Positions 1 through 10,252 of a stretch of DNA of 64,000 nucleotides are shown piece after piece. Both the position numbers and the translations under genes were made by a program. The notes under the pieces are model-generated. The model ran no database searches. It saw only the letters and a program-made list of their open reading frames with translations, and was not told the origin of the DNA. Every line of letters begins with the position of its first letter. Position 1 is the first letter of the stretch. Source of the DNA: Zingiber officinale (taxonomy: Eukaryota; Streptophyta; Magnoliopsida; Zingiberales; Zingiberaceae). The DNA lies in assembly GCF_018446385.1 (NCBI RefSeq), contig NC_055996.1, positions 15,301,317 through 15,365,316 on the forward strand, written 5' to 3'.

Positions 1-377
1 GTTAAACGTAGGGTTATATAAGGAAATTAAATATTAGATTTCATTGAAAGACTTTGTCTAGGAAGTAGTGGTTGCTCCCATATCCAAGAAGGCCTAGTGC
101 CTCGCCATGTTTAACCTGGAAGCCAATTTCTGAAATTAATATTTAATTGAATTTATAACATAGGTGGATTTGGATCAATAATGTTAAGCATCATTTGCAA
201 TCCAAATCTAAACCATTAAGAACAGATAAGTTAAATTTGGAATCAATAATGTTAAGTTCCGTTTGCGATTCTGAATTTAATTTCTAAAGAACACAATAGG
301 TTATTAGGATAGGTTCGACACTTGTACAAAATTTTTGTACAGTGAAACCGGTATGATCTTCCTAGGACTAACCATCA
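1..377 (+). repeat. 3' end of a long LTR (family of the two 2.6-kb solo LTRs), cut by the window edge
   Basis: This stretch aligns by eye with the last ~375 bp of the solo LTR at 51444-54020. Shared blocks include the 'tgctcccatatccaagaaggcc' type segment, the repeated phrase around 'gttaagttccg' and the near-palindrome TTGTACAAAATTTTTGTACA. It ends in ACCATCA, fitting a CA LTR terminus. No primer-binding site or coding sequence follows, so a solo LTR or fragment is more likely than a full element. It is more diverged than the other two copies. Confidence 0.7.
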
Positions 378-429
378 TATCAGGTCTAATAACAAAAAAA
401 AAAGAAAAAAGAAAGAAAAAAAAAGAAAG

Positions 430-882
430 AAAGAGAGATTTAGACCTAGAGAGCTCCGATTGCACCCATTTCAGTTTTTGTGAATTTCTAATTTTGCAAG
501 GAGTTCAAATATCCTCTCTATTGTTATTTTTGGCATTCTTAGTGGTGGACCAGAGGTTTTGAAAAACCTAAAATGTATAGGGATTATTTTGCTGATTCTT
601 TCTTATTATATTTTAACATCTTTTAGAAGTTAAAATAAATAATAGATAGTATATTTTAACTCCATGCAATATTAGAAATCTACAGAAACTGAAATGAGTG
701 CAATCAGAGCTCTCTAAGTCCATCAGTGAGTTTTGACCGAAACCCACTGATGGACCTAGAGAGCTCCGATTGCACCCATTTCAGTTCCTGTGGATTTCTA
801 AAATTGCAAGGAGTCCAAATATGCTCTTCATTATTATTTTCGACATTCCTAGTGGTAGACCAGATGTTTTAAAAAACCTAAA

Positions 883-916
<34 letters not shown>

Positions 917-1525
917 TTTTTAAAATTTTTTTTTTTTGTTATTAGGCTTGATATCTCCCATATCAGGCCCACGTTGGGCCTGATATGGGGAGATATCAGG
1001 CCCACATTAGACCTGATATGAAGAGATATCAGGCCCAACGTGGGCCTGATATCTCTTCATATCAGGCCTAATAACAAAAAGAAAAAAAAGAACGGTAGAT
1101 TTAGGCTTTTCAAAACCTCTGGTCCACCACTAGGAATGTCAAAAAAAATAATGGAGAGTATATTAGGACTCCTTGCAATTTTAGAAATACATAGGAACTG
1201 AAATGTGTGCAATCGGAGCTCTCTAGGTCCAAAAGTGAGTTTCGGTTAAAGTCCACTGATCGACTTAGAGACCTCAGATTGCAATCATTTCAGATCCTGT
1301 AGATTTCTAAAATTGCAAGGAGTCTAAATATGCTCTCCATTGTTATTTTCGACATTTCTAGTAGTGGACTAGAGGTGTTGAGAAATCTAAATCTCTCCTT
1401 TTTTTCCTTTTTTGTTTTTTTCCCTGTTGTTAGGCCTGATATCTCTCCATATCAGGCCCACTTTGGGCCTGATATGGAGAGATATCAAGCTCAATGTGGG
1501 TTTGATCTCTTATAACATGTTTGAG
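430..1525. repeat. Cluster of inverted-repeat modules with near-perfect hairpins
   Basis: Three head-to-head modules share a sequence beginning near GAGAGCTCCGATTGCACCC. Module A is about 438-735, module B about 752-1245 (a full inverted repeat) and module C about 1257-1525. Three hairpins lie in the middle of the modules: 951-995, 1020-1058 (18-bp arms, 3-nt loop) and 1438-1486 (23-bp arms without a mismatch, 3-nt loop CTT). All share the core TATCAGGCCCA/TGGGCCTGATA. A second palindrome, CCATCAGTG/CACTGATGG, joins modules A and B near 719-756. Poly-pyrimidine tracts flank the centres. Short ORFs here are low-complexity and not genes. The family is unknown to me; a foldback or MITE-like origin is possible. 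Confidence 0.75.
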
Positions 1526-1529
1526 AAAA

Positions 1530-2570
1530 AAATAAAAAAAAAACAAAGAGAAGATAAAAAAGAAGAAGGAAAGAGAAGATACATTGCATGCATAATAGGA
1601 AAGAGAAGAGAGAGAAATGACAAAGAAAAGAAAAAGGAAATCAATTAAATTTGTTAGGAGGGTAGAATAGGAAGACCACTGTAAAAAGGTGCGCCATTTG
1701 GTAAATGCTAAAGTAGTATGCTTCTTTTGGTAAATTCAAAAACCTAAGTACGCCTTTTGGTAAATTGTCGTACTAATGGCGTAAACATTTTTCTCCCTCT
1801 CTCTCTTAGCAAGTGCAGGTCTAATATCTTTTCTTAATTCTTTGATTTCAAAAATCTAGTGCTATGTTTTAGTGGCGAGATCATTTCCCACTGAAAGTCT
1901 ACGCAACTGTCTTCGTGTGTTCCTTAGGTGGCGTCAAGAGTTTCCAACGAAATCTACAATGATCGTCTCTCTGCAATGAAGGGTTTAAGGTTTTCATCAA
2001 AACTTTCCTTTTAGAATGACGGTAGGAAGTTCGACGAGTGTTTCAGGCTCTACTGTTCAATTATTCGTAAAGGTATTTATCTTGGATATGTTCACCTTAT
2101 AAACTCATAGACCTGACTAGGTCAAAACAACATTGTTGGATATATTCAGAAATAATGTGTATCTTGATTTGGAAAAGCTCAACCAATTAGGGTTTGGTTG
2201 TTAATAAATTTAATTTTTAAAACTTGCAAGCTTCAGCTGATGTTGGGCAAAAATTACATTAGAACAATGTGTTAGGTCATTTAAACAGTTTTTTTAAGCA
2301 TCAACAATGAAAGGAAGAATCATGGATATATTATTTTATATGATCGACACATAGCGATGATCAAACAGTTTCCCTTTAGTATTTTTTTAGACATAAAGAT
2401 ATGTAGTATATCCATAGTATATTGGTTAATATATTTCAAAATTGAGATTCTACTACTCAAATCTTTAGATTCTCAGGTACAACTTATAATTGTGAATTTT
2501 AAGCATGAATTAGTAAGTAGAATAGTAAAATAAAGTACCTTAAAAAACTTAATCTTTTTTTTTCATTTTG
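1530..2570. other. AT-rich intergenic DNA, no gene recognised
   Basis: There are purine-rich runs up to about 1650 and then AT-rich unique-looking sequence. No reading frame with recognisable protein similarity and no RNA gene was seen on either strand. Confidence 0.5.
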
Positions 2571-2572
2571 GT

Positions 2573-2675
2573 TAGCAGATGGCCCTGATATTGGGATCAT
2601 GTCCAACGTGGGTCTGATATGATCTCATATCAGGCCCAATGTGGGCATGATATTATCTTATATTAGGCTCATCAT
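2573..2675. repeat. Degenerate copy of the TATCAGGCCC hairpin repeat
   Basis: Two or three imperfect copies of the core (ggccctgatat, tatcaggccca, gggcatgatat) occur in alternating orientation, as in the 430-1525 cluster, but with mismatches that weaken the stems. Confidence 0.6.
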
Positions 2676-2762
2676 GTCATAGAAGATAACTAATCATTTA
2701 AGTTTTATAGGTGTACTGGTTAGACTTTCTTTGTTGCTTGGTATTACAAACCATGGTGCTTT

Positions 2763-3266
2763 TAGGGGTGTAAATGAACCAAGCCGCTCGCGAGCTATTC
2801 GAAGCTCGATTCGATAAAAGCTCGTTTGAGCTCGTTTAATGAGGCTCTTTAAGATAAACAAACCAAGCTCAAGCTTCGCAATATTCGGCTCGTTAGCTCG
2901 TGAACAAATTCGTTAAGCTCATTAAGCAACTTTTAAATAAAAAATAATAGTTTTGATATTGAATTTATAGATTTTACACTCTATTTATGAAAAATATAGA
3001 CAAATATATTAAATTTATTTATTAGAATAAAATTATAAATTTTAATAATAATATTATAATTTTCTCTAAATATATAATTTAGTTTTTAATGAATATTTAA
3101 ATTTATGATTTATATTTATTAAGCTCGTTTAGGTTCGATAAAAGCTCGAATAAGCTCGTGAGCTATGAATATATTCATTAAATAAAGCTTGAGCTCGGCT
3201 CGATTATAAACAAGCAAAGCTCAAACATTCAAGAGTTTGGCTCGGCTCGGCTGTATTACACCCCTA
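2763..3266. mobile_element. Non-autonomous hAT-like DNA transposon (504 bp)
   Basis: The ends are inverted repeats: TAGGGGTGTAA on the left and TTACACCCCTA on the right. They are flanked by an exact 8-bp direct repeat GGTGCTTT (2755-2762 and 3267-3274), the target-site length of hAT transposons. The interior is AT-rich and non-coding. Both subterminal regions are packed with AGCTCG/CGAGCT motifs, plausibly transposase-binding repeats. It lies at the edge of the Ulp1-transposon remnant. Confidence 0.85.
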
Positions 3267-3274
3267 GGTGCTTT

Positions 3275-4590
3275 GGTTCCTATCAATTCAACTAAAGCAT
3301 CAGGTGACCTCTTTTTTGTTTACTTCTCAAATAAAAAAGAAGCTACCAGATAGAATTGAGGAGTTATTTAAATTTTATACTAATAGAGTTGAAGTAGATG
3401 ATGATATTTTATTATTTTACAAATTCTACATTATATATATATATTTATTTGTGTCTTATTTTCTTCTAGTATATATAAGATCCCTTTAGATCTTATAGAT
3501 ATAACAGATGATTTTGACAATCTTATTAAATTCAACTGGGTTGAAGTAATCCATAAATTTATGGTTCTATAATTACTTAAGATTGGAGACATATTTTCAT
3601 CAACTCAAATATATTACTCCAACACCAACCTCCCTTATCTAAAGGGATTTGTTAATCTTTTGGCTGTGAGTTTATTTTTGATGTTAAATTTGATAATATT
3701 TTAGAGGCATTTATGAATATGTAACACTTGTTTCGATGAATCAAGCATGGTTTTTGGAGCATATTCCAATCCAAAAATCATACAATATTGAAGGAGCGTG
3801 AATAAACAAGTGGAGGAATATTAATATTCCTTCACATATTAGTAAGGTGAGAGCCTTATTCAACCGAGTCTCACCTGAAAAGGTAAATATTGAAGATTGT
3901 CACCTAACATAGGTTAATATGCCGCATTTGTTTTTATAATTTGACAGATTATGATTGAACTAATCCCAACCCAATATGAAAAAGCATTGATCAAATATGA
4001 AAAAACAATTATTGAGAACCTTGATTTTGTTAATGACATTCCATGTCCAATGGAAACATCACAATTAGATAACACAGAAGCAAGAAGCCAAGGCAATAAT
4101 GAGTTGTAATTTTATTATTCAAGCAAACCAAATAAAGGATCTAACATTGAAAAACATGCATTTGAATGAAAGGGTGAAAGAATTACTCAAAATAATAGAA
4201 AATAAAGGTATGCAAGTTCAATCAAGTGATCTTGTAGTCAATCCTTATTTTGAACCAGTAGCTTTTAGAACAAGGAGTAGGAGGGGATGTGACCAAAATC
4301 ATTATAATTATAGGAATACTTCAATTGATAGTCCATTGTGGCTACAACTTTTACCTAAGAGGAAGCAGAGCAAGATACAAATATATGAGCATGTGGAGAA
4401 CGTTTTACCAAAAGTATAGGGTAAAAAATTTGTAAAAGAACTTGATGTTGTGGGCAAGAGGAAAGGAAAATTTGATGAGGATGATATGGAAGAAGAAAGA
4501 GACGACATCACAATTATGGAAGGCAATTTCGAAGAAGATTCAGAGAAGGAAGCAACTAGCATTGCCCAACTTAACAAAATGAAGAAATAA
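3275..4590 (+). pseudogene. Remnant of the N-terminal part of a Ulp1-type transposon protein
   Basis: Conceptual translation gives scattered segments resembling the region upstream of the Ulp1 domain in plant transposon proteins. One is an asparagine-tryptophan-valine stretch near 3525-3660. Another, at about 3945-4100, has charged helices (ELIPTQYEKALIKYEKT). The longest frame is 4099-4419, with a short heptad-like helix and then a basic segment. An acidic C-terminal tail (DEDDMEEERDD) lies near 4475-4510. Stops and frameshifts are frequent, so it is not functional. It is separated from the protease domain at 6060-6480 by the solo LTR at 4998-5919. The family is assigned mainly from the downstream piece, so this half is less certain. 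Confidence 0.4.
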
Positions 4591-4997
4591 GCCATTACAA
4601 TAAGTGTGTATTTGCATATAAAATAGTTTTTATTGTTTGATTTAATTCATTAATTAAATATATTTTATGTTTAACGTCGTAGTTTGTGAAAAAATAATTT
4701 AAGACTTTGAAAAAGAAAAAACAAGATGAAGATGTGACATATTTGTTAAAACAATTGAAGAACCTAAAGTATAGTAATATACATAGTTTCCTTAATTAAG
4801 TGATAAATTGATATAATTTATGGTTATTTAATTTATTTTCCTGATTTATATTAAACTACTTTGCAGGTTTACAACTGAATTAATTTTGGAGGAACCATCT
4901 TTGGTTTAAATATGTATTTTTTTTATCAGGTGTGAATGGAGAGGGTTTTACCAAAAGGGAGATAATTGACATCTATTATAAAATTTTGTTTAGGGGG

Positions 4998-5919
4998 TGA
5001 TGCGGTGATAAGGCGGGGCCCACCCTACAGGGGATAGCTGCCGCAGCGAAGGTCAAAGTCAAGGTGGTCAACGCTCAGAGGTCATCGATTGATCGGGACG
5101 ATCATGCATCGACCGGGAGGAGAAGGGCCCGATCCGACCCCACCTCTGACTCATGTAATACGTCGAATAACCAACGTTCAATAAGGGAGGATGCCAGAGG
5201 AGATGACATGCATAATCCGGGCTGAGCGGCTACCCCGCTTGGACAAGCAGCAGGATTCGACATTGGCACAATGGAGCCACGACCGAGCGGGTGTGACACT
5301 GGCACACTGTTATTTTGGCCGAGCGGACGTAGCACGAGTACAGAGGAGTTTCAACCGAGCGGACCCATGCAACGAAGTCCCGATCAAGCGAACGGGACAC
5401 AAGGACAGTGGAGTCCGAGCGGCCAGCCCGCTCGGCCCAGCAACATACTCTCTCTATTATCCATCGACATCCTTTTGGGAGTTAGTGCAGCTGACACCCG
5501 GCATGGTCAACCAAAAGATAGTACGACTGAAGCTTCCACCGTCACTTCAGAGATATGCTCGGCATGTTAAGGTACTGTGTCAGGGATACTTTACTGATAA
5601 GTTTTTTTAGGAAAAACTTTGGGAAACGTGCTCACCTTGGGGACCGTGAATGCACACTACAGGAGTTCTATATAAAAGGGGGTCCAAGGATCAGCAGAGG
5701 TATGCGATATTCACTATTTGCGCTGTAATCTTCTTGTTGCTCCGCCTTATACTTCATCGCCGGTGACTGACTTGAGTGTCGGAGGTCCAACGCCGGGGAC
5801 CCCCTTCCCTGGCTTGACACTGATGTCATATGTGTTGCAGGTCGGAGCGGAGTCTACAAGCGGTCAGCGGGAGCGCCACGCCCCTAGTTTTCCATCTCTT
5901 CGACTTTCGGACAGGATCA
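4998..5919 (+). mobile_element. Solo LTR of a Tat-type Ty3/gypsy element
   Basis: It begins TGATGCGGTGATAAGGCG and ends GGACAGGATCA. These are the reverse complements of the ends of the Tat-type LTRs at 13162 and 45353, so this copy is in + orientation. The interior has the family's repeated GAGCGG/CCGCTCGG words and a TATA box. Flanking 5-mers are GGGGG (4993-4997) and GGAGG (5920-5924), a target duplication with one mismatch. There are no internal genes; frames at 5191-5984 are non-coding LTR sequence. It interrupts the Ulp1-transposon remnant. Confidence 0.8.
5669..5677 (+). promoter_or_regulatory. TATA box of the solo LTR
   Basis: TATATAAAAG lies in the last third of the LTR and in its sense direction, where an LTR promoter is expected. 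Confidence 0.5.
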
Positions 5920-6059
5920 GGAGGCATCCTCGTCTGTTAGGTCATACAACAAGTTTATATATTATTCAACCTTCTTCACAGTAAGGATTATAAATGATTT
6001 GAGAATATATAATATTAGAATATATTTTATTATTTGGTTAAGTATGTATGACTTTGCAT

Positions 6060-6485
6060 CTTTGTAGTCAACAATAAAATTCTCAAGCAAGTTTGCCTTG
6101 CAAAAAGTGATAAAGACAAATATGGAAGATGAAGGGTTTAGATATATTTTGATACCTTTGTGTAGTGATAGTGCACACTTTCACTTGTTGTCAGTGGACA
6201 CCAAAACAATGACTTTCAATCATTACAATTCTCTTACGAGTGGAAGTAAATCAAGATATGAATTGAAGCAGCGACGAGTATCCAATATTTATGTGTATGT
6301 TAGTATTGCAATATAAATTCTAATTAATGTATAATTTTAATTTTGTGTTCATTCTTACAGGTATAGGATTTTAAACAATATAGTAGTCAATAACTTGCTG
6401 CTATTCATTCATATTTTGAAAGTCATCATCCCTTGCACCAATGTATCTCTCTCACAGTAGAATGTCCACAATAAGAAGTAGGTAA
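6060..6485 (+). pseudogene. Ulp1-like (C48) cysteine protease fragment of a DNA transposon
   Basis: The frame at 6098-6316 contains IPLCSDSAHFHLLSVDTKT followed by FNHYNSL. This matches the histidine-aspartate part of the Ulp1/C48 peptidase fold that CACTA and some Mutator-like plant transposons carry. A GT at about 6296 and AG at about 6360 may bound an intron. Downstream, near 6460, an ECPQ segment resembling the start of the catalytic-cysteine block is followed by a stop. The catalytic cysteine itself is not visible. This is the C-terminal continuation of the remnant at 3275-4590. Confidence 0.6.
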
Positions 6486-6489
6486 GTAA

Positions 6490-6845
6490 AAAATAAACAA
6501 TATGAATATATGAATATAAATTATTGAACATTAAATTATTGATGTTATTTATAATGTTAACTATGGCTTCTTTGTGATGCAATATATTCTATATATGCTA
6601 TATGATCTAAAGATGAATTTCAAATAAGGAGACATGAAAAAAAAATAGAATTGATGTATTAGTATCAATTTTGAGGGACAAGTTATGCAAAATATCGGAT
6701 TAATTATCTATATTGTTATAAGAAAAATATTTGGGTAGGGACTATAAAGCTACAATTGTGTAGAGTGATGTTACTTTTATATCTTTGTATATAGTATTTG
6801 TTGTTTAATACAATGTTATCTATGATATGAGAAATATAAACCAAT
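6490..6845. other. AT-rich spacer, nothing recognised
   Basis: AT-rich sequence follows the protease remnant and precedes the ~650-bp repeat. No coding or RNA feature was seen. Confidence 0.4.
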
Positions 6846-6849
6846 CCCA

Positions 6850-7525
6850 ATATCTAAAACTTCACACGATATATCCGTTTTGTAAACTAAAAACTTGCTA
6901 GTGGTTGCGATTTTTCAGAAATTCAAATAGGTTAGGTCTAACAGTGGGATTCAAATCTACATAGTGTGCTTGGAAATTTCAAATAATCTTGTAAATTTAT
7001 TTTCGACTCTAAGTTATGACTTAAACAAAATGGTGTCGTTGTGTTTGTAAATTAAAATTTGATAGGGTGTGTTGTTCATTGAAATCCATCAAGTGCACTA
7101 TTCCGTGCCAACTGCACGCACAAGAACTTCATCGGTAGTAGTAAGAACTAAGTTTTGGTACCATATCTTGCTTCTCCTCGCTTAACCCTTCCTAGCAATT
7201 ATGAATTTGTAGAAATCTAAATACCCTAGGTCCATCAGTAGATTTTGGTCAAAATCTACCGATGGACCTAGAGAACTCCGATTACACTCATTTCAAGTTT
7301 TGTGAGTTACTGGTGTTGCAAGGATTCCAACGCTATCCATTACTTATTTAAGGCTCTTCAGAAGTGCTTCAACATTATTATAAATTTTAACTTGAATGTG
7401 GGCCTAATATGGGATCATATCAGGCCTAACGTAGGTCTAATACGTTGGTATCATGGCCACTTTGTTCATTGATCACAACCAAAGTTTTGATCCTGATATC
7501 TAAAATTTCATACAATATCTCTTTT
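6850..7525 (+). repeat. ~650-bp tandem repeat, left part
   Basis: The phrase TATCTAAAAC/TTTCA recurs at about 6851 and 7497, 646 bp apart. The same unit continues right of the Athila element (33906-34660). Each unit holds 'acagtgggattcaa', 'ccgtgccaac', 'ctcgcttaacccttcctagc' and a CCATCAG/CTGATGG-like palindrome (here 7230-7268) shared with the 430-1525 cluster. No coding frame was seen. The array is interrupted at 7525. Confidence 0.7.
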
Positions 7526-9179
7526 CTATAAGCTATGAATTGTCACATTAATTTTGGGTTAATATTTGGTGTTCTTTATATATTTGCACATGTTTAATTC
7601 CAATTTTGATCATGTTTCCCCAAACAAGGTTTTTATGAGCTTTATGATGTTTTTCCATCTTATGCATGATTTATTTCTCATTATGTGAATTTGGTCTTGT
7701 AGGGTACTAATGGGTTCATGATTCAAGTAGAGGCATGGTTCACTCAACCAAATGGAGCCCAAAACCCTAACTGACCCCAATTGAGCTCGGACTCGAGTCA
7801 AACCCCAGCTGGACCAAACCCTAGGTATAAAAGCTGGAATTTGGCACGGTGAACAGTGAGCTTGCGCTACTGTTCATCGTGCTAGTTTTCGTGACGGCGC
7901 GAACGCAACTCCCTCCCTTCTCCCAGATCTTCGAATCAAGTTGTCATCATCGGCGTGGAGTTCCTCAGCTTCCGGCGACCAGTTTCCGACCTTCAGCACA
8001 TCTCCAGCGAGCGTTTTTACAGGCGAAGCACTGTAGCTGCGGGGTGTGTTTTCTTTCTCAGCCCAGCAGTGTTTCTTTGGGTTGAGCTTCCATTTTTTCA
8101 CGGGATTATCGGCGGTGGTCCTCCGGTGATTCTGAACCTTTTCCGACAGCTTTCCATCCTTCGTAGCCCTTTTTCCAGCTTGCGATTCTAGTTCCAGAGA
8201 AACCAGCAGCGTGCAACAGAGTACCATGTCAGAATCTGATCTCGCTGAAGATTTGTGAGCTGATACAAGTGAATCTGAGTTCGTTTTGAAGCTTGAGGAC
8301 ACCAGACCGACTTCTGTTGGAGTGTTCTCTGTAGATTCTTTGTGTGACGGCAAAGACGAGATAAACTGATTTAAGATTTGAGTTGTAGGGATGTTAGGTT
8401 TTCTTTGCAGTTTGATTCGTAGTTTAGATTTTCTTGTTTCTGCACTTTTTGTTTCTGAATTTACTAGTTCATAGCTTAGATTAGTTTGTAGTCTTAATTT
8501 CTGCACGAATTTGTTCTACTTATTTTTGTTCTTTGGTGTTCTGTTTTGTTTTGGTTGTGCAGCAGTTCCTTCTGCAATTTTGTTTCCTTTGTTTGAGCAG
8601 TGTTTCTGTTTTAGCCTTCTATTAGTTGATAAGTTAGTTGGAGTTATAGAATAGAGAATTTGTAGTGTGACGAGTTAGATGTGGTGTTAATCTCTTGCAC
8701 GTTTTGTTCTGCAGTTAATTAAGTTGAATTATGCAATTTGATTCCCATTTGGTCAATTTAATTAGTTGAGTGCATTCAGTTCAAATTAATTTCTGATAAC
8801 CTAAGGTTAGTTCTTAAGTTTGTTTGGGAATAATTTAGAATATGTGGTTTTCATAAGAGCAATTTGGTTGAATTCCATTTAATGAAAATGTGTTTTAAGT
8901 GTTTGATTTCTAGCTTGTTTTAAAATTTATTTCTGCAGCAATAAACGATTTGCCAGCAAGTTCAATTCTGTTCTCTTTTACATTTAATACCAAACCCCCA
9001 TTTCATATCCAGAAAACCCAAAAATGTGTGTTCCAAATCCAAAGCAACACGATGCTAGCATAATCCTCGGAAAATTCAAATCGGGCCTTATACTAAAACA
9101 TTGCTTTGTGTAGTTGTGGGTTTTCGATCTGAACATTAATTTGGAAGTTAATTTGTGACATCAATTTTGATAGCTACCA
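7526..9179 (+). repeat. 5' LTR of the Athila-type element
   Basis: It matches 31759-33411 almost throughout, roughly 95% by eye. A TATA box TATAAAAG at about 7826-7833 is in the sense direction. The minus-strand frame at 7874-8506 and the plus frames here are non-coding LTR sequence that recurs in both LTRs with disrupting differences. Confidence 0.88.
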
Positions 9180-9184
9180 AATTT

Positions 9185-9202
9185 TGGCGCCGTTGCCGGG
9201 GA
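9185..9202 (+). other. Primer-binding site (Athila/Tat type)
   Basis: TGGCGCCGTTGCCGGGGA begins 5 bp after the LTR end. This 18-nt signature is the usual minus-strand primer site in Athila-type elements. Confidence 0.85.
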
Positions 9203-9327
9203 CCCTAAACTTTGCTAGAATTGTTTGTTTGTTTTGGATTGTGAATAATTTTCTCAGCTTTAGTTCGCTGATTTTTTTTCCTGATTTTATTGACTATCTA
9301 CTGAATTTTGATTGTTTATTGGCTTGC

Positions 9328-10252
9328 ATGACTAGGTCTTCCTTAGCAACATTGCTTGAACTTGACGCGAAGATTGAGAGAACCTTTTGGACTTTAAGGA
9401 GACAAGCTAGGTCAGCAGCAACTTGTGAGAGCAGAATTTTAGAGATGGATAATCAGATAACAGAAGGCAATCGAACCATGAAAGAGCTTGCAGCTCCAGA
9501 TGTGGCTTACAAGTACTCATGCATCACTTATCCAGACTTGGCAGGAGATTTTGAACTCAGATCAGGACTTATACATCTGCTTCCCAAATTTCAAGGTTTG
9601 TCAGGAGAGGATCCCAACCGCCATTTACATGAATTCCATGTGGTTTGTTCTACCATGAAACCACAGGGGATTTCAGAAGAAGACATTAAGTTGAGAGCCT
9701 TTCCATTCTCTTTGACGGGAGCAGCAAAAGACTGGTTATATTACCTTCTAGCTGGATACATTACAAGTTGGATTAATATGAAGAAAGCATTTTTGGAGAA
9801 ATTTTTCCCAGCTTCTAGGACTGCAACCATCAGGAAGAGCATTTGTGGTATTCAGTAAGTAGTGGGAGAGACTCTTTATGACTATTGGGAGAGATTCAAG
9901 AAGCTGTGCTTGAGTTGTCCACAACATCAAATTAGTGATCAGCTTCTTGTTCAGTATTTTTATGAGGGTCTACTTCCTATGGATAGGAGCATGATAGATG
10001 CAGCAGCTGGAGGAGCCTTGGTGAATAAGACTCCAAATCAAGCAAGAGAACTAATTTCAAATATGGCGGAAAACTCACAGCAATTTAGGAGTAGAGCTCT
10101 TGGCACTAGAGTGGTTAACGAAACTCATTTAGTTTCGACTGAGCAACAAGAAATTAGAAACAATTTGCAAGAATTGACCTCTCTAGTAAAGCAAATGGCG
10201 TTGCAGAATTCTTGTCAAGTTTCAAATTTTCCCTTACCAATGATGAAGTTGT
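9328..10252 (+). pseudogene. Athila-type gag, N-terminal part, interrupted
   Basis: The frame opens with ATG at 9328 (MTRSSLATLLELDAKIER); an earlier non-ATG opening in the same frame overlaps the primer site and is unlikely. It contains the plant retrotransposon gag core (GLSGEDPNRHLHEF, FPFSLTGAAKDWLYYL, FLEKFFPASRT). A TAA at 9856-9858 interrupts it. The frame then continues (ETLYDYWERFKKLC through LISNMAENSQQF and a helical segment) to 10252, where the 2.6-kb solo LTR is inserted. The product would be the capsid/nucleocapsid polyprotein of the element's virus-like particle. The zinc knuckle lies beyond the insertion at 12875. Confidence 0.85.

Noticed and set aside
5191..5984. Several overlapping frames
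   Set aside because: Inside a solo Tat LTR whose relatives have different frames; non-coding.
7874..8506. 210-aa minus-strand frame
   Set aside because: It lies wholly within the Athila 5' LTR, is broken in the 3' LTR copy and shows no recognisable domain.
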